NCBI GenBank assembly: GCA_900312665.1
Contig: ONZQ02000012.1
Location: 576,907 to 640,906, forward strand
Direction of reading: 5' to 3'
Source of the DNA: Cephalotrichum gorgonifer
Taxonomy: Eukaryota; Ascomycota; Sordariomycetes; Microascales; Microascaceae
DNA length: 64,000 bases
A program made the position numbers and the translations under genes. Positions 35,579-47,107 of this stretch are shown here, one piece after another. The stretch's first letter is position 1, and the number at the start of each line of letters is the position of its first letter. A model generated the notes under the pieces. It saw only the letters and a list, made by a program, of their open reading frames with translations. It had not been told where the DNA came from and searched no databases.

Positions 35579-37657
35579 GTTGTTAGAAACAGGCACCGAC
35601 ATTGACCATAAACGTAAGTCGAAGTAGACTGGAGTTGGAGCAAGAGAAAGAATAAGGTCGGAGAGCAAATGTTTGTTATAAAGGGGGCAATAGAAAAGAA
35701 GCAAAGGACAGGGCATTCATACAGAGACAGATTCTTGTCTCCCTCCTCCAAAAGAGGGCATTGCCCCGTATTATACTTGTGCTGAGCACCCTTCGTTGCC
35801 TTACTCTCTGTGTCACACCCATCGTAACTGGCCACCCCCTTCCGACTTGGTCCGCACCAGCTGATCCTCCCTCTGGCCTTCACATAAGGAGCCTTGTCAA
35901 AGGCTAGACCATGTAGTAATGTGATTAGACACAGCTTACTTGTACCGAGTGGCGTTTTTACTGCCAATTATACCGGCGCGATAGCGCACCGACGTTTCGT
36001 ACTGACCAGGCTCGGGAGTCATTACCTGACCGATTGGTTGTTGTTCCTCTCATTGCCGCACGGTGGCTACATATTTAGATTCCAGCCGTCCACAATCAGC
36101 TCCTCTCCAAAGCACAGGTAGCCTGGCATGCCACATTCGAGGATATTTGAAACGTCGGTATCTCTTAATTCGCACTGCGAGTGGCGAAGGTCGGAATCGG
36201 AAGCGCCGACTGAGATGTGCGAAGCGCCGTCCCCCTTTTTGGCCCACCTGCGCCAGAACGAATCGCGCAGCCTCGCCGGCACATACCTATTTTGTCTAAC
36301 ACGAGGAGGAGAATACCATTAGAGACCCAAAGCCGGGCTTAAGGCCAAAGAGTAGGACATATATCCTTGGAAGCGGAATAAGAGCAAATAGAGAGGGGCT
36401 AGCAAGTGAGACCTGCTATAAGAAGTCGAAATAAATATAATGATTAGAACAGCGGAATATATACTGACCTATATTATAATATATATCAAGCTAGTAGCAG
36501 CATATGGTATAGCAAAGTATAATATATTCTATTTCCAGTGTTTTTATCTAGCTGTTATACATACCTTCATGTCATACTATCTGAGCTACTATCGACCTAG
36601 TAGCTATATACTCAACTTTACTGGTAACTTTATATCCTACTAACTGACTGTTTACTAGTAACCCCATAGCTCTATTATCTATCTATAGTAACTAGTGATA
36701 TAATAATATATCTCCGCTGGTTTAACCGTAATATTAGTGCCTGCTTGGTGTTATCTAGTGAATAAGTAACTATCTGTATACCTGGCTCTGGCCCCGAGCA
36801 GTTCAACTCAGAGGTGTAAGTCCGCAAGGAGTCTCTACATATGCACCTCTTACACTCGACATATTCGGCGACAAAGGAACTATCGGGGCGTGAGCTGGTG
36901 GCAAACCTTTAGGAGATGGACAGGGCGAACAGGCAGGACGATCGCAGCAACATCAAATCCGAATCGTTCTCTTTGGAGTGTTCGCCGTAATCTCGACCGA
37001 AAGGGGCATATTTCTCGAACGTTGTGGTTTCCCAGATGCTCGGACTTTGCACCAATAAGAATCGCGGCCCCAAAAAGAAAGTGGTTCACTCGAGTTTAAA
37101 TTACTGCGGCGCAGGGGCTCCCGTGTTGGTCCCGAGAATAGACGCGCACACCGCACTGGGGCTATATGGACCAATTTCGAACGCGAACAAAACAGCGAGG
37201 CGTTAACCACAGCCACAGCGCAGCTGACAGTGCTGGAGGGTTTAAGCTTACTTTTAGGATCATGGTATGCTAGGATTGATGCATAGCCCCGAAATGACGT
37301 GGTTGGAGATACACATCGACACAAGGCTATTCTAGAAGGGATGCCATGATCCCGTGAGATGAACGGTTACTCGGCCACGGAATCCTGTCAGATTTCCAAC
37401 CACGGAAAAAAGGAACCGCCACAAAATCCTCCAAATGAGGAATGCAGCCTGAGGAGTTGACCACGGTTGAAAGCTCGGCCTTATCAAATCTTGGGGGAAC
37501 GCAAGTCGATGGCGGCTCCCCTCACACAAGTATAAAGCCGCTCAATTCCTCAGGTAAGTCGGCCAGTTTCTTCTCCAGAACTTGACAAGCACCTTGAACA
37601 ACAGTCTGCTAGGCACCACAACTTCTTTCGCTCCACACATTTGCGACCCGAATCGAA
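35579..37657. other. Intergenic with TA-rich patch
   Basis: No supported gene in about 2 kb. 36400-36760 is strikingly TA-rich (TATATA, CTAG, ATAG) with neighbours of normal composition, like a short RIP-mutated transposon relic, but no ends or protein motifs could be found. A 71-residue minus frame at 36067-36282 is weakly protein-like. Confidence 0.4.
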
Positions 37658-38257
37658 ATGCTCTCCAAGACCGCCCTAAACGTTTCCCTCGCCGCAGGGT
37701 TCCTCTTTCAAACCGCTGTCGCAGGACCTGTGGACTCGTAAGCCGAGATCTCCCCTCAATAACAGCCTACAAAAGCATAGGTACTAACGCCAATACTTAG
37801 TACCGTCCTTGTGGCTCGCCAAAGCTCCTCCTCCGGCCCCGGCTGCGGCGAGAATGAAGTCGCCGTGGGCCTCTACCAGACCTGCACTCCCGCCCCGGGC
37901 CCACATCCCGTCATCCCCCCAGACGGCGGCTGCGGCGCCCAGTATGGCGCCCTGTGGGAGGGCACCAGCTGCGACGGAGAAGCATTCTCGCTGAGCGGCA
38001 TGACCGAGGGCTTCTGCGACGGGGGCTTCAAGAACGACATTTCCGTGCGTTGCAACGGTAACGGGGACGCCGAGGCTATCCTCAGCCATGGGATCCTGGT
38101 CCCGTGGCTGTCCGAATGCCGTAAGCACGAGGTCACCTGTAGGAGGACGATTGGGATCTCGAGCGCTTATTCGGAAATCAAGTTCTGCTGCGGAGTTAAC
38201 CTTGCGAAGAGGAAGCTTGGCGACGTAGCGATCCCATTGTCTACTTTGGCAACCTGA
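37658..38257 (+). CDS. Small secreted 10-cysteine protein (effector-like)
   Basis: Two exons, 37658-37737 and 37801-38257 (178 aa), phase matching. Signal peptide MLSKTALNVSLAAGFLFQTAVAGP, then VLVARQ, a possible kexin-type site. The mature part has ten cysteines, spaced as GCGENE, QTCTP, GGCGAQYG, TSCDG, GFCDGG, VRCNG, SECRK, VTCRR and FCCGV. Size, secretion and Cys content are those of fungal effector-like or antimicrobial-type secreted proteins. No known fold can be named, and nothing shows toxicity or a host target. Confidence 0.85.
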
Positions 38258-38524
38258 GCTTATCACGCTATTTGGCGTAGAAGGTATTAGATCCAGACAC
38301 GAGGATAATGGTGCGATAGGTCTCTCTTAGAACTGCGGGTGGTTTTCCTTTCTTTTCTTTTTCGTTCTCTATGCGATATGATAGTTATAAATCGAAGATA
38401 CTTAGATCTCATTCCGTTCTTTCTTATTTGTACCTTAAACCGTATTAGAAATAACGATGGCTCCTTATACTCCTAAGTATGTAAGGAGCTCGGCGCGAAA
38501 TTGTTTCATCTACACGGCACAGAA

Positions 38525-38871
38525 CCTCAGCCGGCACTCAGCTGACGGAGCCGACTCCTGAGGTTGGTACCGTTCGACGCTGTTCTTAACAACCCTGTCT
38601 CCCAGCACGACGAGGATGACCGTCTCCGCACCGGCAACGACGGAACGGTCACCGTCACGTTGGGGGACTGGTGGTGACTGTTAACGGGACGGACAAGCAG
38701 GATCAGCTCCGCAGTGTGGACATGTTGCCTGGCGACAGTGTCGAGGTGCCCGCCAGGCCAGGCTGCGATCTGACCATCAAGACCTATAGCACGGTTGTAA
38801 GGAGGAATTGGGATAAGCTTGTGGTTGACAAGTTGGCGTACAGGTCGACGGGCGTGCGGCGGGGAAAATGA
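38525..38871 (+). pseudogene. Gene fragment with frameshift
   Basis: One frame reads NNPVSQHDEDDRLRTGNDGT VTVTLGDWW then stops at 38667-38669; the neighbouring frame continues VTVNGTDKQDQLRSVDMLPG and ends GVRRGK at 38871. The two fit end to end as one decayed beta-rich protein piece. No start or family recognised. Confidence 0.35.
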
Positions 38872-39349
38872 TTTGAGAACTAAGCACATATGGTAGTGGC
38901 TTAACACCCAGGAAATTGAGGGCAATGGGGGAAGCTTGCGGTGCGCACTTATTTGATGAGGGAGCCGAGACCCGTATGAGGCTCTGTTGCGTTCGAATAC
39001 CAGGTATGGGCGAAAGTACTTCAACATACTAGATGCACATGACCTGGAGGCCGTAGTATCATCTGTAGTAATAAAACGCCCAAATGTTCCCGCGAAAATC
39101 AAATGACCGGGTGGGATTGGGTTGCCGCTATGCCCTCTACCAATAGAGTAGAGTCAATATTAAGCACAGCCGCAGCCTGGATTCCCAAAGTAGTAGTAGC
39201 GCTGTGCCGTGCAGAAATATATATATGCATATCCTAACCCCACCCAGTTCGGGCTCGTTTTGCCTCAAAAATTATCTCAACATCTCGATCGTCTTTCATA
39301 CGCTCTCAACAAGCATCCGTCCTTCTCAGGCTTGACATTTCTAAGAGAA
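38872..39349. other. Intergenic upstream of CorA-like gene
   Basis: About 480 bases with no gene. ATATATATATGCATAT near 39217-39232 could serve as an AT-rich core promoter for the gene starting at 39350. Confidence 0.4.
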
Positions 39350-41003
39350 ATGTCGAAGCCACCTTGGCCAGAGCTACAATATTATAGTCGGTACACTGCC
39401 GCAGACCCCCCACTGCTTTGCGCTCAGACGACGCGCGCGCACGTTTGGGATATCGAGCGCCCAGAAGAATGGCTACATATCGAAGATGAAGCCACGTATC
39501 AATCAAAACTAGTAAGATGGCTACTTAAGACCTAGTGTCAAGCGCTACCAAGAGTCACAGGCTTAGTTGCACTCACGACGTATATGGGGTTGGGGCAGTA
39601 TCGGTTCATTATTAACATCGCCGCCAAACTAGGCAGCGATCATAGATGACAATAGCAATAATACCAATGGCTACATGATCATGTGGGTTCAGACAAGCCT
39701 CTCATGCAGATTGGCTAACCCTGAACTTGAGCGTTAACCCCGTATAGAAGCACGACTGGAGACACAACTACTCCATGGAATCCGATCACGCTCTCCCAGG
39801 AGGCTCTCTCCCAAACTGCTGGCCTCCTCGGCGACCGGGTTGAGGTCCAAAGCTTCCTCCAGTCACGGTACCCATATTTCTCCAGCGAAATACACTACAA
39901 CAAGGCTGGTGACACGCCGGAGGCATTAGGTATTTACTTGTCAAGTGAACCCTCCTAATATCCAACACGAAGTTAACCAGTTCAGTAATTTCCGTTCGTT
40001 GTCCTCGTCAGAGCCGCTTCCTTCTCCTCGTATTGAGAATCGAACTGCAGACTCTCAAGTCCACGGCTTTCATCTCCGCCCGCTCACTCGATGAGACCCA
40101 ACGCCTCCGAAAACTTTGCTCCGAGCAGAGTCACCTTCTTCGGCTCCACCCTCTATACCTTCTCGTTCTGGCCTTTGAAGAGCGCTACACTGTCTGGTCA
40201 GAGTGGTTCGTTACCGTCTGGACTAGCCTCATCGACGTGGAGTGTACCACAACGATGACATCTGGGGAGTGGGTGGGTAGAAGGGGACTTCGAACAGTTG
40301 CCGAATTGCTGAACACCGATAGACTTTTGCAGCGCACTCATGGGATTAACTGCGAGCTTTCCCATTGCGAGAACGTCTTGAAGTTTGCAAAGAAGTTTTG
40401 GACAGGCGGGATGGGGGCCATTCAGCAGTGCGAGTTGGCAAGGTCAAGCATGGGCCTGAAGACCCTGAATGTGGGCCAGAGGGCGGACTTGGAGAGGAGG
40501 TTCCGGAATACGGCGACGAGAGTTGACTCAATGGAGGATCGGATGAATGAGTTGAAGGAAAGATTAAAGGGGCAGATGAGCGTGGTAAGTCCAATGTCTC
40601 CCAATCTCCATCTCCGAGGTACAGCTGCTGATATTCCTCAAGGCATTTAGCCTCATCGCACAAGAAGACAGCAAGGCCAGCATTTCAATAGCAAACAAAC
40701 AGTCCTTCATTGCCGAGATGGCCGCTGCCGATAGCCGAGTAATGAGAACTATTGGCGTCCTCACCCTCGTCTTCCTTCCGTCAACCCTTGTCACGGTAAG
40801 TCTCTAACCCCTGAGGGATATCGCGGTAACTTCGTATGAATATGTCTAATGCGCCCTGGTAGTCTATATGGAGTGCCAACATATTCCGCCTCGAGTCTAG
40901 CCTGAGCTGGAAAGTTTGGCTTGGATCTGTCACCGCTGTTACAGCGATGGTTGTGATGTCCTGGATTACATATGAAAGAAGAGCTCTACGACGGGGTCGG
41001 TGA
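39350..41003 (+). CDS. CorA-like two-TM membrane protein
   Basis: Belongs to the large fungal group with a CorA-type C-terminus. Supported exons: 39350-39511; about 39748-39929 (contains TLSQEALSQTAGLLGDRVEV); 39986-40584; 40643-40795; 40863-41003. The junction from 39511 to about 39748 does not keep phase and probably hides another small exon. Joining 39929 to 39986 gives AGDTPEALVISVRCPRQSRF with the right phase. Residues before the membrane part are helical (RVDSMEDRMNELKERLKGQM), then LIAQEDSKASISIANKQ, then two TM segments: RTIGVLTLVFLPSTLVTSIW and WLGSVTAVTAMVVMSW. Unlike true Mg2+ channels no GMN motif is seen, so ion transport is doubtful. Plasma membrane location is inferred. Confidence 0.8.
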
Positions 41004-41262
41004 AATCTCAAGGTGGAACCTATAATTCTATTTATATTCAAAGGATAAAGCATACCATTCCTGGGACCACACAAAACTCCGATATACTAATATACGAGAA
41101 AACGAAGGGAGACTATGCTGTCTCATACCCCTTTGTTTAGTGTGGGGCTAGGCATGTCTGGCAGATGATAAAGTAGGTTCATCGGGGCACCTTCCCTCTA
41201 ATCTCTAGCCGGATAAACATTTTCGCCCCTTACAGCAGCCCGCGTTCAGAGGTGACCCATTG

Positions 41263-42484
41263 CTAAAGTAACTCCAATCCCGTGGCATTCAGCTCCAACA
41301 CCTCGATTCCGTGAAACGCCGTCCTTAGCGAGCAGGGGTGGCCGTCCAGTTGCAAGTGAGATGTCTCTAGTTCACCGGTGAGTGAACTATCGCGATATCT
41401 GTTTTTCCTTGCCATCTTCTTAGATGTATAACTGGTCAGTCCGGCCGTATCGCCGGAGTGGTCATACCACACCGGGGTCGAGTGTAACCCTTCAGTTATT
41501 GAGGAAACACTGATTCCCTGGAGTTTGCTAGGTTGTCCAGGAAAGACCAGCACAATCTGAGGTATTTGCTTGAGCAACGTCCCCAAAAGCATAGAGTCGC
41601 AAGCCAGACTACAGCGCCCTGCACGGAGCACCTTGATTCCGTCGTTGAGCCTGCTGAATATGCCGTCAAGTAGCTCCCGTCGTCGAAGGTTGATGTCACC
41701 TAGTTCAGATGTAAGCTACCATACAGTGGATCATTGAACCATGGGGCAAGCTTACCATGTTCTCTTATTGGGAGATCGAGGGTAGGAACTTCCTCCGCAC
41801 TTTTTAGGATAGAGGTACGGGTGACCGACCTGAAGATACTCGCTTCCCGAAAAACGGAGGAAATCATGATCCAGAGAATGAGATCCCTGCAGTAAGATCC
41901 TGGCAACGAGCTTTTCAACTGGTCTATCCAGTTGTCAGAGAAGACCTCCATAGACTCATGGCACCCTAGATAGTCCGTCACCACCGCAATTTTTGCCAAC
42001 AATTCCAAGTCCACATGGCGGGAAACACTACGGTTGCGGCCGTGGATAACATTCATCACCATGACAAAAGCTTCCTGGTCGAACAGGTCGAATGTCAACA
42101 TTAAAAGACCATCTGAATCCTTCTCCGTCGCGTCTTGCCATGGACCCGAATACATTTTTTTAAGATAGGGAGACGCGAGCATGAGATGTTTCGAGGAAAC
42201 CTTGAGCCGGAATTCCACAGGTCTTTCAGTGAGTGCCGAATTTACATCGATATTGAAGCCGGAGAAGTTGAACGGAGAAAAAGTAGTGTTGCCGTCGCCG
42301 AAAGGGTTAGCATCTATAACCAGTTATCATCATGGCTGCTAAGATAACCGAAGGAGCTTTACTAACTTCCTTTGCTTTCCATCTCTCCCATCATCGGTGC
42401 CCAGGGCGCAAAGGGTTGGGATGGTCGAAGCACAATCGCTCTGACATCTCCGTCTGGATCCACATCGAAGTATTTGGTAGCCAT
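41263..42484 (-). CDS. BTB/POZ domain protein
   Basis: Three exons on the minus strand: 42484-42367, 42313-41756 and 41699-41263 (370 aa). Phases match at both junctions (donors GTTAGT and GTAAGC). Start MATKYFDVDPDGDVRAIVLR is the usual opening of fungal BTB proteins. The BTB core reads VEFRLKVSSKHLMLASPYLKKM, then VMVMNVIHGRNRSV and ELLAKIAVVTDYLGC. The later part INLRRRELLDGIFSRLND, with RCSLACDSMLLGTLLKQIPQ, is also conserved in this lineage-expanded family. BTB domains mediate dimerisation and Cul3 binding, but fungal expansions of this type have no known partner. Confidence 0.88.
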
Positions 42485-42772
42485 CAACGAGGGAATAGGA
42501 AGACCAAAGGCCGATTTTGGAAGGCGATGGCTACGGATCGGCGGCGTTTGTATGTCCGGAGAATGAAAAGGGCGACAGAGGGGAAGAAGCAGGAGCAAAT
42601 GAGGGAGGAATATTTGTCGTTTTGTAGAACAACCTGCAGCAGGCCGTCCACTCAACTCGCCAAAGCGTGTTATTGGTTGAAAACACTGCATCGATGCCTT
42701 CGTGTAACAGACAGCAGAGACCTAACTTGGGCTTTGGATTAAGTCTCCCCCAGCCAGGGGCCGTTGCCTGCG

Positions 42773-43120
42773 TCAGTCTCCATATCCCGACTCCAGTCCG
42801 CCCTGGTCGAGCCTGTCGTGATAGTATATGACTCCAACCTGAGGGCGAACATATGGAGTGAGTTCAAGATCGATACAGGCTGAAAATATACAAGGCATTA
42901 TCCCGAGACCATATTTAAGAAATTCCTTAGTATTCAAAGCTTGTATTTGCGCAAGCAATGACAGTAGCCGTCGTGAGTAGACTCTGATGTTTCGATATGT
43001 CTTATGACGGTGCCCTTGCAATAGCTCTATAACCGTACCGACGCTGGTATGATATTCATTTCCAAAAGGAAGGAGCCCCCAAACCCAACATTCAACCTTT
43101 GCTCTTTCCACTCGTGCCAT
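42773..43120 (-). CDS. Hypothetical protein, 115 aa, doubtful
   Basis: Single frame from ATG 43120 reading MARVERAKVECWVWG to GGLESGYGD. Middle part TYRNIRVYSRRLLSLLAQIQ and NTKEFLKYGLGIMP looks protein-like and mildly helical. It starts 190 bases from the divergent HNH gene. No domain or signal is recognised; it may be a chance frame or a gene piece. Confidence 0.3.
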   Translation of the reverse strand: MARVERAKVECWVWGLLPFGNEYHTSVGTVIELLQGHRHKTYRNIRVYSRRLLSLLAQIQALNTKEFLKYGLGIMPCIFSACIDLELTPYVRPQVGVIYYHDRLDQGGLESGYGD

Positions 43121-43310
43121 TTTAGCGCCGAGGCTAATCCGGAGAACCTGACCGGAGTAGGTACGTTGGCAATGTCACATCATTCATCGCACCGCAGCAT
43201 AATCCTGAGCACCATTTTTTCTAGCCGCTGACTTCTCCCGCCTCATCACGCCTGCGATCCCTTTTACGGAGTAAAATCCTTGTCGTTGAACCCATCAAGA
43301 AGCTTCCCTC

Positions 43311-44626
43311 ATGGATAGTGATGCGCACCGCCAAGAACTCCACCAGCTCTGCGTTGACTTCATCGCGAGTGGGCGCGTCTCGGAGGAAATTCTAGATGCG
43401 CTTCGCATGTTTGTCACAAGCGACCTTCGGCCATTGATAAAGCCCACCTACACTTCTGGGGTTAAGGAGATTGAAGAGAGGCAGTTTCTGGGGAGGAGCA
43501 TACAGACTGCTGTGGAGAATTACGGCGAACTGGACCAGATTCTCAGGCCGGCTTTCTGGAGGCTGGTGATGACCGCCCCTTTGGTTCCACTGCGGTCGTT
43601 CGCAGTCGAGTTCAGTAAAGCCAACCGGATTAGCTTTATGGAGTCAGTGCCGTCCCGGCTTGAGTCCTTGCTCAAGACATGTGCGTACCCTCCGCCTTTT
43701 AGCTTTTTTTGTTTCGTTTCTCACCTTCTGCTGAGCATTGTCCTCATTTATTGGTCACCTTTGTCTCATATTCGCCTACCCATTCCCAGAATTACCGGTC
43801 TGCTAGTCTAATTGTTGTCGGGAAAGTGCTGGCGAAGGAGCACACAGAGTCCAACTCCCCGCCCTATTCGATACGTGATACTAGTGAGGTAGACAAGGTA
43901 AGCCACAATAGTACTACATGGTTGGACAACTGCGATGCAAAACTGGATATCTAATCCTGACATACGTATTGTCTTCAAAGGGATGGATTCTGTGTCCTTT
44001 GCGGACGCGCCAACCCCAGTGTCTGCCACATCATCCCGTTCAGCGTGACAAGAAGAAAGAATCGCTTCATCTCCGCCATCAAGACTATTCTCGGGACTTT
44101 CTGGAGCCCGGAACGCGCGAGTCGTCTTCGCGATATCCTCTCGGATAACGCTGTGATAGACTCGGCTCGGAACATGCTTTGCCTCGAACCTCAACTTCAT
44201 TACTGGTGGGGACTAGGGTACTTGGCTCTTGAGCCGTTGGAGGAACTTCCTAACGGGTCTAGGGTCCGGCTGCGGTGGCTTACTCAAACCCGATTCACTG
44301 TGCGTGAGAAGATCGATCTCGGCACGGACCCGCGGGACCATTTGGTTCAGCCCTCGGCTACAGGTGTTGTCGGAATGAGGGATCTACGGACAGGCCGTCC
44401 GCTTCTGGACGGGTCGATCTTCGAACTGACAACTCAGGACCTAACCACCAAGGACTCACACGAGCTACTGCAACTACAGTGGGACCTGTTGAAGACGGCG
44501 GCAATGTGCGGAGCGGCAGAAGCCGCAGATGATCCGAGCTGGGACCCAGAAGCCGAGGACCCACAGTATGTGGCGGAACAAGAACTACTGGAGCTGGAAG
44601 AGGAGGCAAAGGGCACCAATTACTAG
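43311..44626 (+). CDS. HNH-nuclease domain protein, fungal type
   Basis: Exon 1 is 43311-43680 (or 43684), an alpha-helical N-terminal part starting MDSDAHRQELHQLCVDFIAS. The last exon is 43981-44626. It opens DGFCVLCGRANPSVCHIIPF, where Cys-x2-Cys and the His of CHIIPF form the HNH metal site, and continues SARNMLCLEPQLHYWWGLGY, the usual second half of the fungal HNH_2 domain. A small exon lies between about 43807 and 43883, but several acceptor and donor pairs keep the frame, so its borders are unresolved. The C-terminus is acidic (EDPQYVAEQELLELEEEAKG). Such proteins are numerous in fungal genomes. DNA or RNA cleavage is inferred from the fold only. No signal peptide. Confidence 0.82.
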
Positions 44627-45178
44627 CCTTCGGCTGGAACGAAGGGATAGCAGACTCCGTATCGCACGCTCGAAGCTGAGGCATCTCCCGGCCCGACTTT
44701 GTTGGACCCTGGTGTCTAGTCAGAGGCGCAGGTACCCGATCCTACCTTCAAGGCAACAAAAAAGACTATAGCGAGTGCGCCGACGCGCCTCACACGCGCG
44801 ATGGTGAGCCCCCGCACCAGAGCCATTCGGACCAAAGTCACTACACTATTCAAGTAGACAACGGGTACAACGGGTGACAAGGGTATCGTTGGATGATCTG
44901 GTATATTTCATAAATGGCTACTGGGAGACCTAGTCCTGATCTCGTGATCTTTCCAGCCTGGAGCTAGACATTAAAGTGTAAGAGCATCGGCATTAATTTA
45001 GTCAGGAAATAAGAGTTTCGCAGACGCTAAGTCCGTTCATTTTCCGCCTAGTTTGAATTCTTTTGTCTGCTATAAGCCAGCTCTTAACGACATGCCCAGG
45101 GCTCTAACGAACAAGGTATATATTGGATAGACATGGCGATTGTAAGTTACCATTTCCGCTTAGAAAGAATGACCCAAT
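44627..45178. other. Convergent intergenic spacer
   Basis: About 550 bases between converging genes, with no additional feature recognised. Confidence 0.5.
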
Positions 45179-46444
45179 TCAATGCGTCTCAGCAGCCTTC
45201 TTCATATCATCCTCCCACTCCCGTTGTACCTGCTCCGCAAATGAATCGTCCGTCAAAACCTTCCATGCAACAGCCGCCATACCCTTGGCGCATTCAATTC
45301 CCCTCTTGTAAGAGTCATCGGTCCCGGAAGCTGCTGCGAATCCCTTCGTATGGTTCCCTTGGCCTTCCGGAGTATCGATGCCGAACGCGCCATGGAAACC
45401 AGGGCATTCATAGGTCACGTTTCCCATGTCGGTACTGCCTGCAAGGAAGTCTGGTGGATCATTCCATGACACAGTCCCCTTAGGCATGGCCTCGACATAC
45501 TCCCGGCAGAGCGCAACGCTAGGTCTTAAGTCGGCGTAGCTGTTCAACTTCTCAAATCGCACGCCACATCCCGTCGCCAACGCCGCTCCCTCAAAGCACT
45601 TCTCGGCACGCTTCCACAAGGCCGCTGCATGGGCACTGGTATCGCTGCGCACGTAGTATTCGACGCAGCAATCCGCGGGAACAACATTGGGCCGATCACC
45701 AGCCTTCCGGAAAACGCCGTGGATGCGCTCATACGGACGGATCTGTTGCCGCATCATCGAAATGGCGTTATAGGACAGACAGACCGCGTCGAGGGCGTTC
45801 ACTCCATTCCATGGCTCCATGGCAGCATGCGCCTCCCGTCCGGTGAAATAAACCTGCATCTTCACGTTTGCAAGCATCTTAAAATATGCTACCCCACGAA
45901 TCGGCTGCTGGATGAGATATCCCGCCCCCGCGTGGACCATCAAGCTCGCGGCACACCCACGATAGGCGCCCGCCTCAATAAGCTTCAGCTTGCCGCCACC
46001 GCCCTCCTCGGCCGGAGTCCCAAGAAGGCGGACGCGGCCGGGGAGGCCGGATTCTTTGAGGGCAGCAACGACGCCGAGGAATGCCGCGAAGCTGGAGCTG
46101 GCGATGAGATTGTGGCCGCAGGCGTGACCGATGCCGGGGAGGGAGTCGTATTCGGCGTTGAAGATGATGAGGCGGCCACCGGAGCCGAATTCGGCGGAGA
46201 AGGCGGTGGGTAGGCCATAGGCATGTGGGGTTACGGTGAAGCCGAGCTCCTGGAGTGCGGTGACGAAATTGGCGTGGGCTTGATGTTCTTCATACGCCTG
46301 TTCGGGGTTGAGATAGATTTTGTCATTGATGGCACGGATATGAGAGTCGTTGCTGTCAATGTGATCAGACATTACGGCGAGCCAGTCCCTCTGAGAAAGG
46401 ACATCGTTGCTAGAGACAGGCTGAGTACTGATAGAAACCATCAT
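45179..46444 (-). CDS. M20 peptidase / amidohydrolase (PM20D2-like)
   Basis: Zinc-dependent amidohydrolase cutting amide or dipeptide-like bonds; probably cytosolic, as no signal peptide is seen. Intronless, 421 aa from ATG 46444 (an ATG one codon later is equivalent). Motifs in order: NAEYDSLPGIGHACGHNLIA (first metal His and Asp region), LLGTPAEEGGGGKLKLIEAG (Glu pair), SLMVHAGAG, the dimerisation-domain segment MQVYFTGREAHAAMEPWNG with its conserved His, and FLAGSTDMGNVTYECPGFHG near the end. Length and motifs match the M20 family's amidohydrolase branch. The natural substrate (acyl amino acids, beta-alanyl dipeptides, others) cannot be told. Confidence 0.92.
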   Translation of the reverse strand: MMVSISTQPVSSNDVLSQRDWLAVMSDHIDSNDSHIRAINDKIYLNPEQAYEEHQAHANFVTALQELGFTVTPHAYGLPTAFSAEFGSGGRLIIFNAEYDSLPGIGHACGHNLIASSSFAAFLGVVAALKESGLPGRVRLLGTPAEEGGGGKLKLIEAGAYRGCAASLMVHAGAGYLIQQPIRGVAYFKMLANVKMQVYFTGREAHAAMEPWNGVNALDAVCLSYNAISMMRQQIRPYERIHGVFRKAGDRPNVVPADCCVEYYVRSDTSAHAAALWKRAEKCFEGAALATGCGVRFEKLNSYADLRPSVALCREYVEAMPKGTVSWNDPPDFLAGSTDMGNVTYECPGFHGAFGIDTPEGQGNHTKGFAAASGTDDSYKRGIECAKGMAAVAWKVLTDDSFAEQVQREWEDDMKKAAETH

Positions 46445-47107
46445 GAACGGAGTACAATAATGACGAGTGGGAATTGTTTCCTCTTTAAGGGCCAATATCT
46501 CTTAGCTCGTGGGGTGTGAAGGTTGCGTAGCTCGAGGTTCCTGGCTGGGGAAATGTAATGTAACTTTCGGAACCCGATAATGTAGGAGGACCTTATCAGC
46601 AGGTTGGGTCTGAGTTGGGCACTCCCCGCAGTATTATGGTGTAACTTACTTACTTGCTTCAATAGGATCGGCACTGGGGAGTACGTAATACCGCACCTGT
46701 AGTGGCTCCGAGTAGGCGGTAAAATGAGTGGTCAGTTTCACGATCTTAGAAGACCAGATAGGGAACAAGCTCAACCCGCACCCCCGCACCCCGCACCTCA
46801 CAGTAACCAAGCTTATTGGTACTTTAGATTGATAGATAAGTAGACCGCAGTTGGCTTTGAAAGTATTCTCCTGGACAGAAGCCCACTCTATAAGCTACGT
46901 TGCAGGGCTGAGCATCTCTATAGTTGTATCTGTACAGTTTGAAAGATAGCCTCTTGGGGCTCTAACGGCATATAATCTGGATGGTCGAGTCGCCCAACGT
47001 GTCCCAGTGCGAACGACGTCTAGCTGTTCCCGGCGACGACGTTATACGTGTGATTACTGCGCTACCCCAGATGTACGTCACTCTGGAGAAACACAGCATA
47101 GGTAAAT
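46445..47107. other. Intergenic upstream of M20 gene and tRNA
   Basis: About 660 bases with no supported gene. It lies between the divergent M20 gene and the tRNA gene. Confidence 0.5.

Noticed and set aside
39209..39349. Extension of the CorA-like frame upstream of ATG 39350
   Set aside because: The added residues are derived from an AT-rich promoter-like stretch; ATG 39350 starts the protein-like part.
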